Origin: Gemmatimonadaceae bacterium
GTDB lineage: Bacteria; Gemmatimonadota; Gemmatimonadetes; Gemmatimonadales; Gemmatimonadaceae
Assembly: GCA_036003045.1 (NCBI GenBank)
Contig: DASYSS010000033.1
Span: 62,001 to 126,000, forward strand
DNA: 64,000 nt
Reading direction: 5' to 3'
Each line of letters starts with the position of its first letter. Positions within the stretch are counted from its first letter, which is position 1. The translations under genes were made by a program, and so were the position numbers. Below are positions 1 through 8,706 of this stretch, in pieces. Under the pieces are notes generated by a model. It ran no database searches and was not told where the DNA came from. It was given only the letters and a program-made list of their open reading frames with translations.

Positions 1-1
1 T

Positions 2-142
2 CCCCGCGATCTCACCACCAGAATTCCCCACGGCACCGGGCAGACGTATCTGCGTACCGTAATCGTCGCCGTCGATCATACATCGTATCACGTCGGGCAG
101 ATCATTGCGGTCAGGCGGCTGTTGGGGGCGTGGCCGCATTGA
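2..142 (+). CDS. DinB family protein, C-terminal fragment (5' end outside window)
   Basis: An open frame enters from the left edge and ends at a TGA. The last 46 residues include DHTSYHVGQI followed by RRLLGAW. This His-x-x-x-His plus GQI plus RR-LG-W ending is typical of DinB/YfiT-like four-helix metal-binding proteins, which include damage-inducible proteins and bacillithiol-type transferases. The substrate cannot be inferred. The start lies outside the window. A second DinB-family gene lies on the minus strand at 11669-12202. Confidence 0.7.
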   Translation, partial: PRDLTTRIPHGTGQTYLRTVIVAVDHTSYHVGQIIAVRRLLGAWPH

Positions 143-144
143 CC

Positions 145-246
145 GCTGGGCCGGTGGGCCGGTGGGCCGGTAAAGCCTAGGTCACAAGGCGTGATATTCG
201 TCGTGTCGTTCCCGTCCACCTGTCAACCCGTCCACCTGTCTACCTC
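145..246. repeat. octamer (CCGGTGGG / AGGTGGAC-like) repeat clusters
   Basis: Two short degenerate tandem clusters sit between the DinB end and the lipoprotein gene. About three copies of CCGGTGGG run from 147 to 172. On the opposite strand, AGGTGGAC-type octamers run from about 214 to 246, overlapping the stop codon of the lipoprotein gene. The same 8-bp family recurs at 21468-21507, 22811-22838 and 27733-27787. Confidence 0.6.
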
Positions 247-1205
247 CCAGCCGGCACCGGACAGTTCGCGATCACCAGCGGCGACGCTCCGCCCTCGCTG
301 GTGAAAATGAAACGGCCGTCGTCGTCGACCCAGCTGATGCCTTCGCCCTGCGCTTCGCCGAGTGCGACGATGTTGCAGATCGACGGAGGAACGGAGTGGT
401 TGACGCGGCCCGTGGCGGAATCAGTCGCGTAGACGAAGACTTGTTCGTATGTGCGCACGGCGAGGTGACGGCCGTTGGGTGACAGCGCCGCGTCGGTGAC
501 CACGCGGAGCGGGGCGGAGCCGGGAACGATCGAGAGGCTGTCGGTGAGCTCGGCGATCGCTTTCGTCGAGCTCCACGCCTGCGCGGACAATCGGTACACG
601 AGCGCGGGGCGGAGATGGCCGTCGCGGGCGCGCAGCGGCGACTTCGCGATGAGGAACATGTCGCCATTCGGCGCGACGTACATCGCTTCGACGTTGTGCG
701 GACCGTCCGCGTAGACGTAGGTCAGCTTGTCGGCGGCGAAAGCTCCATTGAATCCCGCGGACTGCGCGGCGGTCGGCTCGGCCGCGCGGTAGACGGCGCG
801 CGTCGGGTAGACAGATTCGTTGTCGCCCGTGTCGCCGATGTAGAGACAGGTCGACGCGTGCGCCGTGTCGCCGCACGGACCGAGTGACGCAGACTCCCAA
901 TCGATGTTCGACGCGTTGCTCACACGCCAGAGTCCGCGATCGTTGCCCGCGGTATCGAGGGCGAAGACGAGCGGCTCGTTGTCGGAGTCGTTCATCGAGT
1001 AGAACACGCCGGGCTGGCTTCGACTCATCACTGCGACCGAGTTCTCGAGCAACTCGGGGCGGGCGTGAAGCGGGACCGTCGCAATCGCCGTCGGCTGCAC
1101 CCCCATCGAGTCGGTGTCGACGTACGCGTTCCGTTCGGTGCCTCCGTTCGCCGCGCGGTCGCACGCGGAGACGACCGCCGCCACAACGAGGGCGAAGGGT
1201 CGCAT
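240..1205 (-). CDS. secreted lipoprotein, beta-propeller-like
   Basis: The 321-residue protein starts at the ATG giving MRPFALVV. This yields a short hydrophobic segment ending in a lipobox, VSAC, with the lipidated Cys at residue 15; longer in-frame extensions lack a signal. The mature part has repeated short beta-strand blocks with motifs such as YIGDTGDNE, VAPNGDMFLIAK and LSPNGRHLAVRTY, which resemble propeller blades that read out values. It is probably a membrane-anchored periplasmic or surface protein. No catalytic motif is seen and no specific function is assigned. It is divergent from the M20 peptidase gene with only 34 bp between the two starts. Confidence 0.65.
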   Translation of the reverse strand: MRPFALVVAAVVSACDRAANGGTERNAYVDTDSMGVQPTAIATVPLHARPELLENSVAVMSRSQPGVFYSMNDSDNEPLVFALDTAGNDRGLWRVSNASNIDWESASLGPCGDTAHASTCLYIGDTGDNESVYPTRAVYRAAEPTAAQSAGFNGAFAADKLTYVYADGPHNVEAMYVAPNGDMFLIAKSPLRARDGHLRPALVYRLSAQAWSSTKAIAELTDSLSIVPGSAPLRVVTDAALSPNGRHLAVRTYEQVFVYATDSATGRVNHSVPPSICNIVALGEAQGEGISWVDDDGRFIFTSEGGASPLVIANCPVPAGR

Positions 1206-1239
1206 ACGATGAACGAGAGTCTTCGATAAATTGCCCGTC

Positions 1240-2580
1240 ATGCGCCCCTTCACCGTGCGTCTGGCCCTGCTCTGGTCTACCGCGATCGCCGTGTCGCCGT
1301 TGGCTCCCTCCGGCGGTTCGGCCGACGGACAATCGTCGCTCTCGGCGACCGAACGCGCCATTGCCCGCGCCGTCGATGCCCATCGCGACGAATCGCTCGC
1401 GTTGCTCGAGCGAATCGTGAACATAAACAGCGGCACGATGAACTTCGCGGGCGTACGTCAGGTCGGCGACGCGCTTCGGGCGCAGTTCGACGCGCTGGGA
1501 TTCAAAACGCGCTGGGTCGAGGGCGCCGGGTTCAATCGCGCCGGACATCTGGTAGCCGAGCACCCGGGTCCGGGACCCAAGATCCTGCTCATCGGACACC
1601 TCGACACGGTGTTCGAGCCCTCGAGCCCGTTCCAGAAGTTCGAGCGCATCAACGACTCGACGGCCCGCGGTCCCGGCGTGATCGACATGAAGGGCGGCGA
1701 CGTCATACTCCTCTACGCGCTGCGCGCGCTCGCCGACGCGGGGCAGTTGGACAAGGCAAACGTGGCCGTCGTGTTCGACGGCGACGAAGAAGAAGCGGGT
1801 CGTCCGCTCGAGGCGGCGCGTCGCGCGCTCGTCGACGCCTCGACCGGCGCGCGATACGCCCTCGGCTTCGAGGACGGCGCAGCGGATCCGAAGACCGCGG
1901 TCATCTCTCGACGCAGCGCCGGCTCGTGGAACCTGCACACGACGGGTAACCCCGCTCACTCGTCGCAGATCTTCAAGCCGGAGGTCGGCGCCGGCGCGGT
2001 GTACGAAGCGTCGAGAATTCTTTCCGAGTTTTACACCCGTTTGTCGAAGGAGGCGTATCTCACGTTCAACCCGGGTCTCGCCGCGGGCGGCACGCTCGTG
2101 AAAGTCGATACCACGGGCACCGAGGGGAGCATCGCCGGCAAGCGCAACGTCGTTGCCGAGCACATGGAGGTGACGGGCGACCTTCGCACACTGTCGCCGG
2201 AACAACAGACGAAAGCCGAGCGCACGATGCGCGAGATCGTCGCCAAGCATCTGCCGAAGACGTCGGCCACGATCGACTTCGACGAGGGCTATCCGCCGAT
2301 GGCCCCGACGGCGGGCAACAAGCGGCTTCTCGCGCTTTACGACCAGGCGAGCCGCGACCTCGGGTTCGGGCCCGTAGTTGCGGTCGATCCGTCACGCGCC
2401 GGCGCGGCGGACGTGTCGTTCGTCGCGTCAAAGGTGCCGATGATCATCGACGGCGTCGGGTTGTCGGGCCACGACGACCACACGGAGAAGGAGACGGCAG
2501 ATCTGCGCATGCTCGCTCCGCTCACCAAACGCGCGGCGATCTTGCTCCAACGTTTGAGCGCCGGAAGCGTCCGCCCGTAG
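1240..2580 (+). CDS. M20 family metallopeptidase (carboxypeptidase G2-like), secreted
   Basis: The protein has 446 residues. The ATG at 1240 is preferred over an in-frame TTG nine bases upstream, because it leaves a clean signal peptide of about 30 residues. M20 landmarks are GHLDTV (metal ligand His120), GPGVIDMKGG (bridging Asp149), DGDEEEAG (catalytic/metal acidic cluster at 182-185) and a late SGHDDHTEKE His ligand. The family uses two zinc ions to cleave C-terminal glutamate or related amide bonds. The signal peptide places it in the periplasm or outside. The exact substrate is not determinable. Confidence 0.88.
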   Translation: MRPFTVRLALLWSTAIAVSPLAPSGGSADGQSSLSATERAIARAVDAHRDESLALLERIVNINSGTMNFAGVRQVGDALRAQFDALGFKTRWVEGAGFNRAGHLVAEHPGPGPKILLIGHLDTVFEPSSPFQKFERINDSTARGPGVIDMKGGDVILLYALRALADAGQLDKANVAVVFDGDEEEAGRPLEAARRALVDASTGARYALGFEDGAADPKTAVISRRSAGSWNLHTTGNPAHSSQIFKPEVGAGAVYEASRILSEFYTRLSKEAYLTFNPGLAAGGTLVKVDTTGTEGSIAGKRNVVAEHMEVTGDLRTLSPEQQTKAERTMREIVAKHLPKTSATIDFDEGYPPMAPTAGNKRLLALYDQASRDLGFGPVVAVDPSRAGAADVSFVASKVPMIIDGVGLSGHDDHTEKETADLRMLAPLTKRAAILLQRLSAGSVRP

Positions 2581-2616
2581 TCGTTGTTGTCCGTCCCCGG
2601 CCCCCCGCCCACCGGC

Positions 2617-3306
2617 CTACCCGTTCCCCAACAGCTCCGCAATCTCCGTCGCGGCGGCACCGCGAGCCTTCGCGTCGGCACCGACCTCACTCGCCAGCTC
2701 GGCGACGCGATTCGAGGCGGGCGTTCCGTGCTCGAGCCCGGCGGCGTAGAGCGCGGTCAGCGCGGCGGTCGCGTCGGACATTCGCTTCACGAGCATGTCG
2801 CGCGCTGACGCGAAGCGGGCATCGAGCGTCGAATCCGACGGCGTCGACCGCTTGGTCGACGACGCGGCGTCCAGGCGAGCGAGGTCGATCGCTGTGCCGC
2901 AGCAAGCGGCAACGAGAGCTTCGACGTTGGTGCGCGACGCCGACTCGGCCGCTGGGTCAAATGTCGTCGAGCGCGACGCGAGGATCGGGCGCGCCTGTAC
3001 GATGACGCCGAGCAGGAGGCGTCGAGCGTCACCGTCTGGCAGCGCGGACATCGCGCGGGCGACCACGGGCCTGAGGTCGTCGGGAAAGTCGACGAACTCC
3101 GATTTCGCCGCCGGGGGAGCAATCGCCGCGGCCTCCGCCCGAGCCGCGCGCGTGAGAATGCCCACTACGAGTACGGTCGTCAGGAAGAAGACCTGTGACA
3201 CGGTGACTGAGGCGGCCATCCCGGCAAGCACCACCGCGAGAAACATCAGGGTCGTCGCCTTCGTCCAGGTCGGGCGTGCCGGTCGAGAATTCATGATTAC
3301 CGTCAT
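2617..3306 (-). CDS. membrane-anchored protein of unknown function
   Basis: This 229-residue protein has two closely spaced hydrophobic segments (about residues 18-36 and 39-56), then an Ala-rich, mostly helical soluble region with no recognised motif. A Cys-Cys pair occurs in the middle (VAACCGTA). Its start overlaps the stop of the upstream minus-strand gene as ATGA, so the two are translationally coupled. A second in-frame ATG lies four codons in. No homolog is recognised. Confidence 0.6.
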   Translation of the reverse strand: MTVIMNSRPARPTWTKATTLMFLAVVLAGMAASVTVSQVFFLTTVLVVGILTRAARAEAAAIAPPAAKSEFVDFPDDLRPVVARAMSALPDGDARRLLLGVIVQARPILASRSTTFDPAAESASRTNVEALVAACCGTAIDLARLDAASSTKRSTPSDSTLDARFASARDMLVKRMSDATAALTALYAAGLEHGTPASNRVAELASEVGADAKARGAAATEIAELLGNG

Positions 3307-3914
3307 CCCGGTGGCTCCATCGGACGCTTCATCGGTGCCGCGTTGGGATCATCGAGACGCTTCAGCACCTGGACAGCGTTGTCCGTCCAGCCGTCGTGGT
3401 CGTGGTAGTACTTTAGAAATTCCTGAAGGTTGTGTTTCGACAGGTCGCGCTGGCCGAGCATGTACTCGGCCATCCCCGCGTGATAGAGCGCCATGTAGTG
3501 GTTCGGCCAATAGTCGACCACCATCTCCATGATCGGGCCCGCCGAGCGGTCATCGCCCGCGTCGGCGACCGGGTGACCGACGTCGAACACGATCCCGGCA
3601 GCCTTGTAACGGTCGTTCGCCGGGAGCCTGTCGATGATGCGGCGCGCATCGTCGATGCGGCCGGCGAGCGCGAAGCAGGCCGCGTGGTATCCGGCGCCGG
3701 CGACCGTCGCCGGAGGCGACATGCGCGCGGCGACGGTCTGAACCTCGACCGCGTTGCAGTACGGCTTCACCTGCCGGAACCACTCGACCTCGCTCGTGCT
3801 GGGCGCCGCGTAGACGGAGCTTCCCACGGTCATTCGCGCGACCCGGGCGCGCGCGACCAAAGCCGCGCAGGTGAAAGCGTAGCCCCAGCCGAGCAATCGA
3901 TGTCCAGGACGCAC
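3303..3914 (-). CDS. TPR-like exported or membrane-tethered protein
   Basis: The 203-residue protein has a weakly hydrophobic N-terminus (GYAFTCAALVARA) and then helical repeats resembling tetratricopeptide units: GYHAACFALAGRIDDARRII, followed by a second unit around HYMALYHAGMAEYMLGQ with a LLKYYHDHD-like tail. TPR folds usually mediate protein contacts. It forms a two-gene operon with the downstream gene through a 4-base ATGA overlap. The C-terminal MKRPMEPPG tail is low complexity. No specific role can be assigned. Confidence 0.6.
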   Translation of the reverse strand: MRPGHRLLGWGYAFTCAALVARARVARMTVGSSVYAAPSTSEVEWFRQVKPYCNAVEVQTVAARMSPPATVAGAGYHAACFALAGRIDDARRIIDRLPANDRYKAAGIVFDVGHPVADAGDDRSAGPIMEMVVDYWPNHYMALYHAGMAEYMLGQRDLSKHNLQEFLKYYHDHDGWTDNAVQVLKRLDDPNAAPMKRPMEPPG

Positions 3915-4151
3915 GTGCGTTGTTCCGAGCGGGTTGGCTTAGGTTGACGGATCGGCGGCGGACCGGGCAACGCCATAGTATGTATCGAAACTGGCGGCCG
4001 GCGGTTTCCGGCCGCAGAATCATGGGTTAGACGCAACGAGACAGAACTTTTGCACGTTTGCTTGCATGGGGGGGCTGACTCGCGCACGACGCCCCGGTCC
4101 CCGCACCCCGAACTCCGCTCAGTTCCCTGCACTCCGCACTCCGGAGCCCCT

Positions 4152-6722
4152 ATGTCGCTGACCGCTCGCAGGAACTCGATCATCGCCGTCGCCGCGCTCG
4201 CACTCGCGATGCCGCTCGGCGCGCAGAACCCGATCAAGCCGATGAAAGGAATCGGCTCGAAACTCGGCAAAGGGTTAGGCGCCTTGGCGACGGAGCTCGA
4301 CTCACCCGCCCCCCCCGCCAACGGTGCCGCGGCGAAGAAGTCGCCGGCGAAGGCAGCGGCGACCGCCGCGGCTCCCGCCAAGGCGACGGGCTACACGATC
4401 GATCAGTTTCTGTCGCCGGCGTCGCCGCTCGAGTTGGGCGCGGCGCGCAAGGCCGACCGCATCGCGTACGTCGTGTACGAGCGCGGCATGCGCAACGTCT
4501 ACACGGCCGCGGCGCCGGATTTCAAAGGGGTGCGAATCACAAAGTTCCTCGACGACGACGGCGTCGACGTCAGCTCCGTGCGTCTCTCGGACGACGGAAC
4601 GATGGCGATCTTCGTCCGGGGCTCGGGTCAGAACCGCGTGGGTTGGGTCGCGAACCCGTCGCACGACCCAAGCGGACCAGACCGATCGGTTTGGGCCGCG
4701 AAGACCGACGGCACGGGCGCTTGGCGCTTGGCCTCGATCGAGAACACCGAGACCGCGACGGGCGGCCGCGGCGGCGGTCGCGGCGGCTCGCCGACGCTTT
4801 CGCCCGACGGCAGGTACGTCGTGTTCGCGCGCGACGGCCAGCTGTATCGCGCCAAGACTTCGCGCCCGGTCACGTCGGCGATGGACACAGCAGGCGTTCC
4901 GTTCATCAAGGAATGGGGACGTCAGAGCGATCCGGTGTGGTCGCCCGATGGAGCGAAGCTCGCGTTCGTGAGCACGCGTGAAAACCACGCGTTCATCGCC
5001 GTGTACGATGCGAAAACTCGAAAGGTCGATTTCCTCGCGCCGAGCACGGACATGGACGGCGGGCCGGTGTGGTCGCCGGACAGCAAGCGGATCGCGTTCA
5101 TTCGCCGACCGGGCACGCCGTTCGGCCAGCAGGTGGCGGCGAACACGCCTTTCGGTCAGGCAGCGGTTCCCGCGCCTGGCGGTGGCGGCGGCGGGCGGCG
5201 CGGTGGTCGAGGCGGCGCCGGTAACGCGGGTGGTGAGGCGCCGGCCGGTCCGAGCGGATGTCCGGCTCCGGCTGCGGGCGGCGGTGGACGCGGCGGCGCC
5301 GCGGCGGGATTCGCGGGCGGTCGAGGCGGCGAACCGGATTCGGTAGTGCACATCGACGGCCTATGCCGAGCGGCGTTTCCCGGCGGCTACACGATCTCGT
5401 TCATGATCGCCGACGTCGCGACCGGAAAGGCGAAGGAATTCTGGCACAACCAGCCGAACGACCGGACGTTCAACGGAATCAACTCGTTCCAGTGGGCCGA
5501 CGACCACGTCGTGTTCACGTCGCAGCGCCCGAACGACGAGTGGGATCGCTACTTCTCGGTCAGCATCGACAATCCGCAGCCCGAGCCGGTGCTCCTCACG
5601 ACGACCGACGGCCTGATCAACGACAGCGTCGCCGATCGTACGTTCGTGACCACTGCGTTCTCGAAGGACGGTAAGACCTTCTATTACTGCACGAACGCCA
5701 AGGACATCGAGAAGCGGCACATCTGGGCCGTGCCGACGTCCGGCGGCACGCCGGTGCAGATCTCGACCGACGATGGCGTCGAGGTTTCGCCGACGCCGCT
5801 CGCATCCGGAAAACAAATGGCAGTGCTGTACTTCAACGCCGCGCAGCCGGCGTCAATCGGCATCGTGCCGACGGCGGGCGGCAGCACGAAGATCGTCTTC
5901 CCGACGCTGATGAAGGATTTCCCGCAAGCCGCGCACGTGACGCCCCAGATCGTGCTCACGAAGGCAGCCGACGGCCTCGAGATCCACAACCAGCTCTTCC
6001 TCCCGAAAGACCTCAAGCCGGGTGAAAAGCGGCCGGCGATCGTGTTCGTGCACGGCGGTCCGTCGCGCGAGATGCTCCCCGCGTACCACTACATGCAGTT
6101 CTATCACTGGGCGTACGCGTACAACCAGTGGCTCGCGTCGCAGGGCTACATCGTGATGTCGATCAACTACCGGAGCGGCGTCGGCTACGGACGCTCGTTC
6201 CAGCGCGCGCCGAACACAGAGGGACGCGGTAACTCCGAGTACCAAGATGTCGTCGCCGGCGGCAAGTATTTGCAGAGCCGCCCCGACGTCGATCCGAACC
6301 GCGTCGGCATCTGGGGTCTCTCGTACGGCGGTCTGCTCACCGCGGAGGCGCTCGCCCGCAACTCCGACATGTTCGTGGCTGGCGTCGATCTCGCGGGCGT
6401 GCACATCTATGGTAATGCGCAGGACACGACGAGCCTCGCATTCAGATCGTCCGCCGTGGGCGCCATCAACGGCTGGAAATCACCGGTGTTTCTCGAGCAG
6501 GGTGACGACGACCGCAACGTCGATTTCGCGCAGATGGTCGGTCTCGTTGATTTGTTGCGCGCGCGCGGCGTGTATTACGAGCTCACCGTCATTCCGGACG
6601 ACGTCCACGAGTCGCTGATCCACAGCCGCTGGATCGACATTTTCAGCCGCAGCAGCGACTTCCTGCACCGCTTCGTGTGGGACAAGCAGGCGCCGCCAGT
6701 GATGACGACGAACGGGAAGTGA
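4152..6722 (+). CDS. S9 family prolyl oligopeptidase/dipeptidyl peptidase, secreted
   Basis: The protein has 856 residues. The ATG at 4152 gives the signal peptide SIIAVAALALAMPLGAQ; the frame stays open 34 codons upstream without one. An N-terminal beta-propeller region carries WD40/TolB-like blades (LSPDGRYVVFARDGQLY, VWSPDGAKLAFVS, VWSPDSKRIAFI). The C-terminal alpha/beta-hydrolase domain has the triad Ser724 (GLSYGG), Asp787 (GDDDRNV) and His819 (DDVHES). A Gly/Arg-rich low-complexity insert of about 60 residues sits near residues 337-397 inside the propeller. It should cleave short peptides, probably after Pro, outside the cytoplasm. The downstream gene overlaps its stop (GTGA). Confidence 0.9.
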   Translation: MSLTARRNSIIAVAALALAMPLGAQNPIKPMKGIGSKLGKGLGALATELDSPAPPANGAAAKKSPAKAAATAAAPAKATGYTIDQFLSPASPLELGAARKADRIAYVVYERGMRNVYTAAAPDFKGVRITKFLDDDGVDVSSVRLSDDGTMAIFVRGSGQNRVGWVANPSHDPSGPDRSVWAAKTDGTGAWRLASIENTETATGGRGGGRGGSPTLSPDGRYVVFARDGQLYRAKTSRPVTSAMDTAGVPFIKEWGRQSDPVWSPDGAKLAFVSTRENHAFIAVYDAKTRKVDFLAPSTDMDGGPVWSPDSKRIAFIRRPGTPFGQQVAANTPFGQAAVPAPGGGGGGRRGGRGGAGNAGGEAPAGPSGCPAPAAGGGGRGGAAAGFAGGRGGEPDSVVHIDGLCRAAFPGGYTISFMIADVATGKAKEFWHNQPNDRTFNGINSFQWADDHVVFTSQRPNDEWDRYFSVSIDNPQPEPVLLTTTDGLINDSVADRTFVTTAFSKDGKTFYYCTNAKDIEKRHIWAVPTSGGTPVQISTDDGVEVSPTPLASGKQMAVLYFNAAQPASIGIVPTAGGSTKIVFPTLMKDFPQAAHVTPQIVLTKAADGLEIHNQLFLPKDLKPGEKRPAIVFVHGGPSREMLPAYHYMQFYHWAYAYNQWLASQGYIVMSINYRSGVGYGRSFQRAPNTEGRGNSEYQDVVAGGKYLQSRPDVDPNRVGIWGLSYGGLLTAEALARNSDMFVAGVDLAGVHIYGNAQDTTSLAFRSSAVGAINGWKSPVFLEQGDDDRNVDFAQMVGLVDLLRARGVYYELTVIPDDVHESLIHSRWIDIFSRSSDFLHRFVWDKQAPPVMTTNGK

Positions 6723-7240
6723 CCGACGACCGCCAGCGCGGCTGGACGGGAGGAATTCTCCCGTTCGTCGTGCTGGCGGCGAACACGCTCGTCCTCGCGC
6801 TCCAGAAAACGAAAACGCACGCGCTCCTTCCGGCGAGTGAGACCAAGACGCTCTGGCTCGCCGAAGGAGCGACGATCGTGTCCCTGATCATCCTGCGATC
6901 GGGTTGGGGTCGTGATTCCGGTTGGCGCGAAGCACAACGACAACTCGGCACCCTCGCGAACAACTTCTACGAGCCGCGACGGGCTTCCCTGATTCACGGC
7001 TGGGCAATCGGCACCGCCGTTTTTTGCGGGCTCTGGTGGGGCGCGGCGACGTGGAGCGTCGTATTGTTCGGTATGCGTCGCGGCGTGGTGACCAAAGGAC
7101 TGATCGATTTCGAGGTGGCGACGGCCGTCGGGGCGCTCACAGGTGGGATCGTCGGATCGGTGATCGGATTGGCCATCGGTCATCGGTGGGAGACGAGTCA
7201 CCGCCGAGCCCGTGCCGGCCGAATGTCCGCCAATGCCTGA
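6719..7240 (+). CDS. integral membrane protein of unknown function
   Basis: The 173-residue protein starts at a GTG that overlaps the peptidase stop codon (GTGA), which is why this start was chosen over a GTG 14 codons upstream. It has about four hydrophobic segments: LPFVVLAANTLVLAL, EGATIVSLIIL, a Trp-rich AVFCGLWWGAATWSVVLF, and a Gly-rich ATAVGALTGGIVGSVIGLAIG near the C-terminus. The last segment has glycine-zipper spacing. No family is recognised. Coupling suggests co-expression with the S9 peptidase and the next two genes. Confidence 0.6.
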   Translation: MTDDRQRGWTGGILPFVVLAANTLVLALQKTKTHALLPASETKTLWLAEGATIVSLIILRSGWGRDSGWREAQRQLGTLANNFYEPRRASLIHGWAIGTAVFCGLWWGAATWSVVLFGMRRGVVTKGLIDFEVATAVGALTGGIVGSVIGLAIGHRWETSHRRARAGRMSANA

Positions 7241-7730
7241 CCTGTCGATCCGCATCAAGAAGAAAACGGATGGGGCCGCCGCGCTCAGCTGTGTACGCGC
7301 GGACGGATCCACGACATGGCAGCGCCAGGACGGTCAGCTTGGCGGCTTTTTCCCCTTGCACGACTTGACGCACTACGCTGTCGAGACGGTGCTCGGGTTC
7401 AAACGCGCATTCTACGGCCTTCTCGCCGAAGGCTGGGACATCACGCGGTTCGCCGAACCGGGCATGGGCAGGCAGTTGCCGGAAGAGGCGGGGCTGGCTG
7501 AAGTTTTGGTCGGGTTCTTCGACGTCGAGCGCGCGACGGGAACGCGCGCGACGGCCGACGACTTCAATTGGAAGATCGAGACGTACTACGACCAACACGC
7601 GACGCCGACGCCGACGTTCCGCATGACCGACGACCAACTCGCCCGAATCCGCGCGCTGCGCGCTGACCTGTTCTCGCGCTGGCACGCCGTACAGCCCGGC
7701 GACTCACTCGAGTTGACCTTCGAGCGGTGA
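7233..7730 (+). CDS. conserved hypothetical cytoplasmic protein
   Basis: The 165-residue protein starts at the ATG at 7233, overlapping the previous stop by eight bases. It is soluble and compact, with motifs such as ADGSTTWQRQDGQLGGFFPLHDLTHYAVE, FKRAFYGLLAEGWDITRF and a C-terminal DSLELTF strand. The HDLTHYAVE motif looks like a possible metal or phosphate site, but no family is firmly recognised. It is followed by a Nudix gene with a GTGA overlap, so it may act with nucleotide-derivative clearance; that is inference from position only. Confidence 0.6.
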   Translation: MPDLSIRIKKKTDGAAALSCVRADGSTTWQRQDGQLGGFFPLHDLTHYAVETVLGFKRAFYGLLAEGWDITRFAEPGMGRQLPEEAGLAEVLVGFFDVERATGTRATADDFNWKIETYYDQHATPTPTFRMTDDQLARIRALRADLFSRWHAVQPGDSLELTFER

Positions 7731-8212
7731 GCGCCAAACCGGCGGTGAGCTCCGGACTTTTGCTCTTTCGGCGCACGCCGAGAGGGCTCGAGGTGTTTCT
7801 CGCCCACCCCGGCGGACCGTTCTGGGCCGGGCGCGATGGCGGCGCCTGGACGATCCCCAAGGGCGCCGTGGAATCCGGCGAGGACGTTCTCGACGCGGCG
7901 AAGCGCGAGTTCGTCGAGGAGACCGGCATCACTCCGGCCCCGCCCTTCATCCCGCTCGGCTTCGTAAAACAGAAGGCCGGCAAGACGGTGAACGCGTGGG
8001 CCTGGGAAGGCGACGCCGATCCGCGCACGATCACGAGCAACACCACCAAAACCGAGTGGCCGCGCGGTTCGGGCGAGTGGGTGACCTACCCGGAGATCGA
8101 CCGCTGCGCCTGGTTCGACGCCACGACCGCCAGGCAGAAAATCAACTCCGCGCAAGCCGAGTTGATCGATCGGTTGGAATCCGCGCTTTCGGAGAGCAAG
8201 TCGCGCGTTTGA
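7727..8212 (+). CDS. Nudix hydrolase
   Basis: The 161-residue protein starts at GTG, overlapping the previous stop (GTGA). A complete Nudix box is present: GAVESGEDVLDAAKREF followed by VEETGI, matching Gx5Ex7REUxEExGU. The N-terminal SSGLLLFRR and FLAHPGGPFWAGRD segments are typical of the ADP-ribose/diadenosine-type branch with a conserved GG-WTIPKG turn. It should hydrolyse a nucleoside diphosphate linked to another moiety using Mg2+ or Mn2+. It is the last gene of a coupled four-gene run beginning with the S9 peptidase, and the IS element begins 82 bp downstream. Confidence 0.88.
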   Translation: MSAKPAVSSGLLLFRRTPRGLEVFLAHPGGPFWAGRDGGAWTIPKGAVESGEDVLDAAKREFVEETGITPAPPFIPLGFVKQKAGKTVNAWAWEGDADPRTITSNTTKTEWPRGSGEWVTYPEIDRCAWFDATTARQKINSAQAELIDRLESALSESKSRV

Positions 8213-8294
8213 AGTTCTTTCGCTGCGGTGACGGGCACTGGTTGGCGTACTCGCTTGGTTCTGCTCCCGTCAGATCTTGAACAGCTGGTTGAAG

Positions 8295-8315
8295 TTGCCC
8301 CGTTTGAGTGGACAC
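8295..8315. repeat. left terminal inverted repeat of the IS3-family element
   Basis: This 21-bp left end pairs with 9604-9624 at 17 of 21 positions. The outer TTGCCCCG and inner TGGACAC blocks are identical in the two ends. It lies 25 bp upstream of the orfA ATG. Confidence 0.8.
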
Positions 8316-8340
8316 CTCAATCTCATCATGGGAGGTGTTC

Positions 8341-8706
8341 ATGGGACAGGGAGCGCGTCGACGCCATCCGCCGGCGTTCAAGGTGGAAGCCGTGCGGGTG
8401 ATGCACGAGCGGCTCGCGGCTGGGCTCACGCTGCAACGCGTCAGTGACGAACTCGACGTCGGGGCGGATGCGTTGCGGAGTTGGGCGAAGCAGGTCGCGG
8501 GTGCGCCGACCGGCGCGAGTCCGGAAGAGATTTTTCCGGGCGGGGGGACGCGACGCCGGTATCCGGTGGTGGAGACGTTGCCGCCGCCGAGCAGTGAGTC
8601 GCCCGAAGCCGAGCGTCGCCGATTGCGCCGCGAGAATGAGCGGCTGCGGCAAGAGCGCGACTTCCTAAAAAAAGCGGCGGCGTTCTTCGCGAAGGAGTCG
8701 CGGTGA
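8341..8706 (+). CDS. IS3-family transposase OrfA (helix-turn-helix, leucine-zipper)
   Basis: The 121-residue protein begins at the ATG just downstream of GGGAGGTG. A longer in-frame start would run into the terminal repeat. The N-terminal helix-turn-helix contains RRHPPAFKVEAVRVMHE and VSDELDVGADALRSWAKQ. A C-terminal coiled coil, RRLRRENERLRQERDFLKKA, is the usual OrfA dimerisation zipper. A run of seven A at 8667-8673, read as A-AAA-AAA in this frame, is a typical -1 slippery site and would fuse OrfA to OrfB. OrfA alone binds the element ends and modulates transposition. Confidence 0.9.
   Translation: MGQGARRRHPPAFKVEAVRVMHERLAAGLTLQRVSDELDVGADALRSWAKQVAGAPTGASPEEIFPGGGTRRRYPVVETLPPPSSESPEAERRRLRRENERLRQERDFLKKAAAFFAKESR
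8664..8674 (+). promoter_or_regulatory. candidate -1 programmed frameshift site (A7) in IS orfA
   Basis: Seven consecutive A residues (8667-8673) lie near the end of orfA, phased A-AAA-AAA relative to the orfA frame. A -1 slip here continues directly into the orfB frame, and no stop intervenes before the orfB start at 8703. IS3-family elements make the OrfAB transposase this way. The downstream stimulatory structure was not resolved. Confidence 0.6.

Noticed and set aside
421-2250. 609-codon minus-strand open frame opposite the lipoprotein and M20 genes
   Set aside because: It is Arg-rich and low in normal protein motifs, and it lies antisense to a well-supported M20 peptidase. High GC leaves such frames open by chance.
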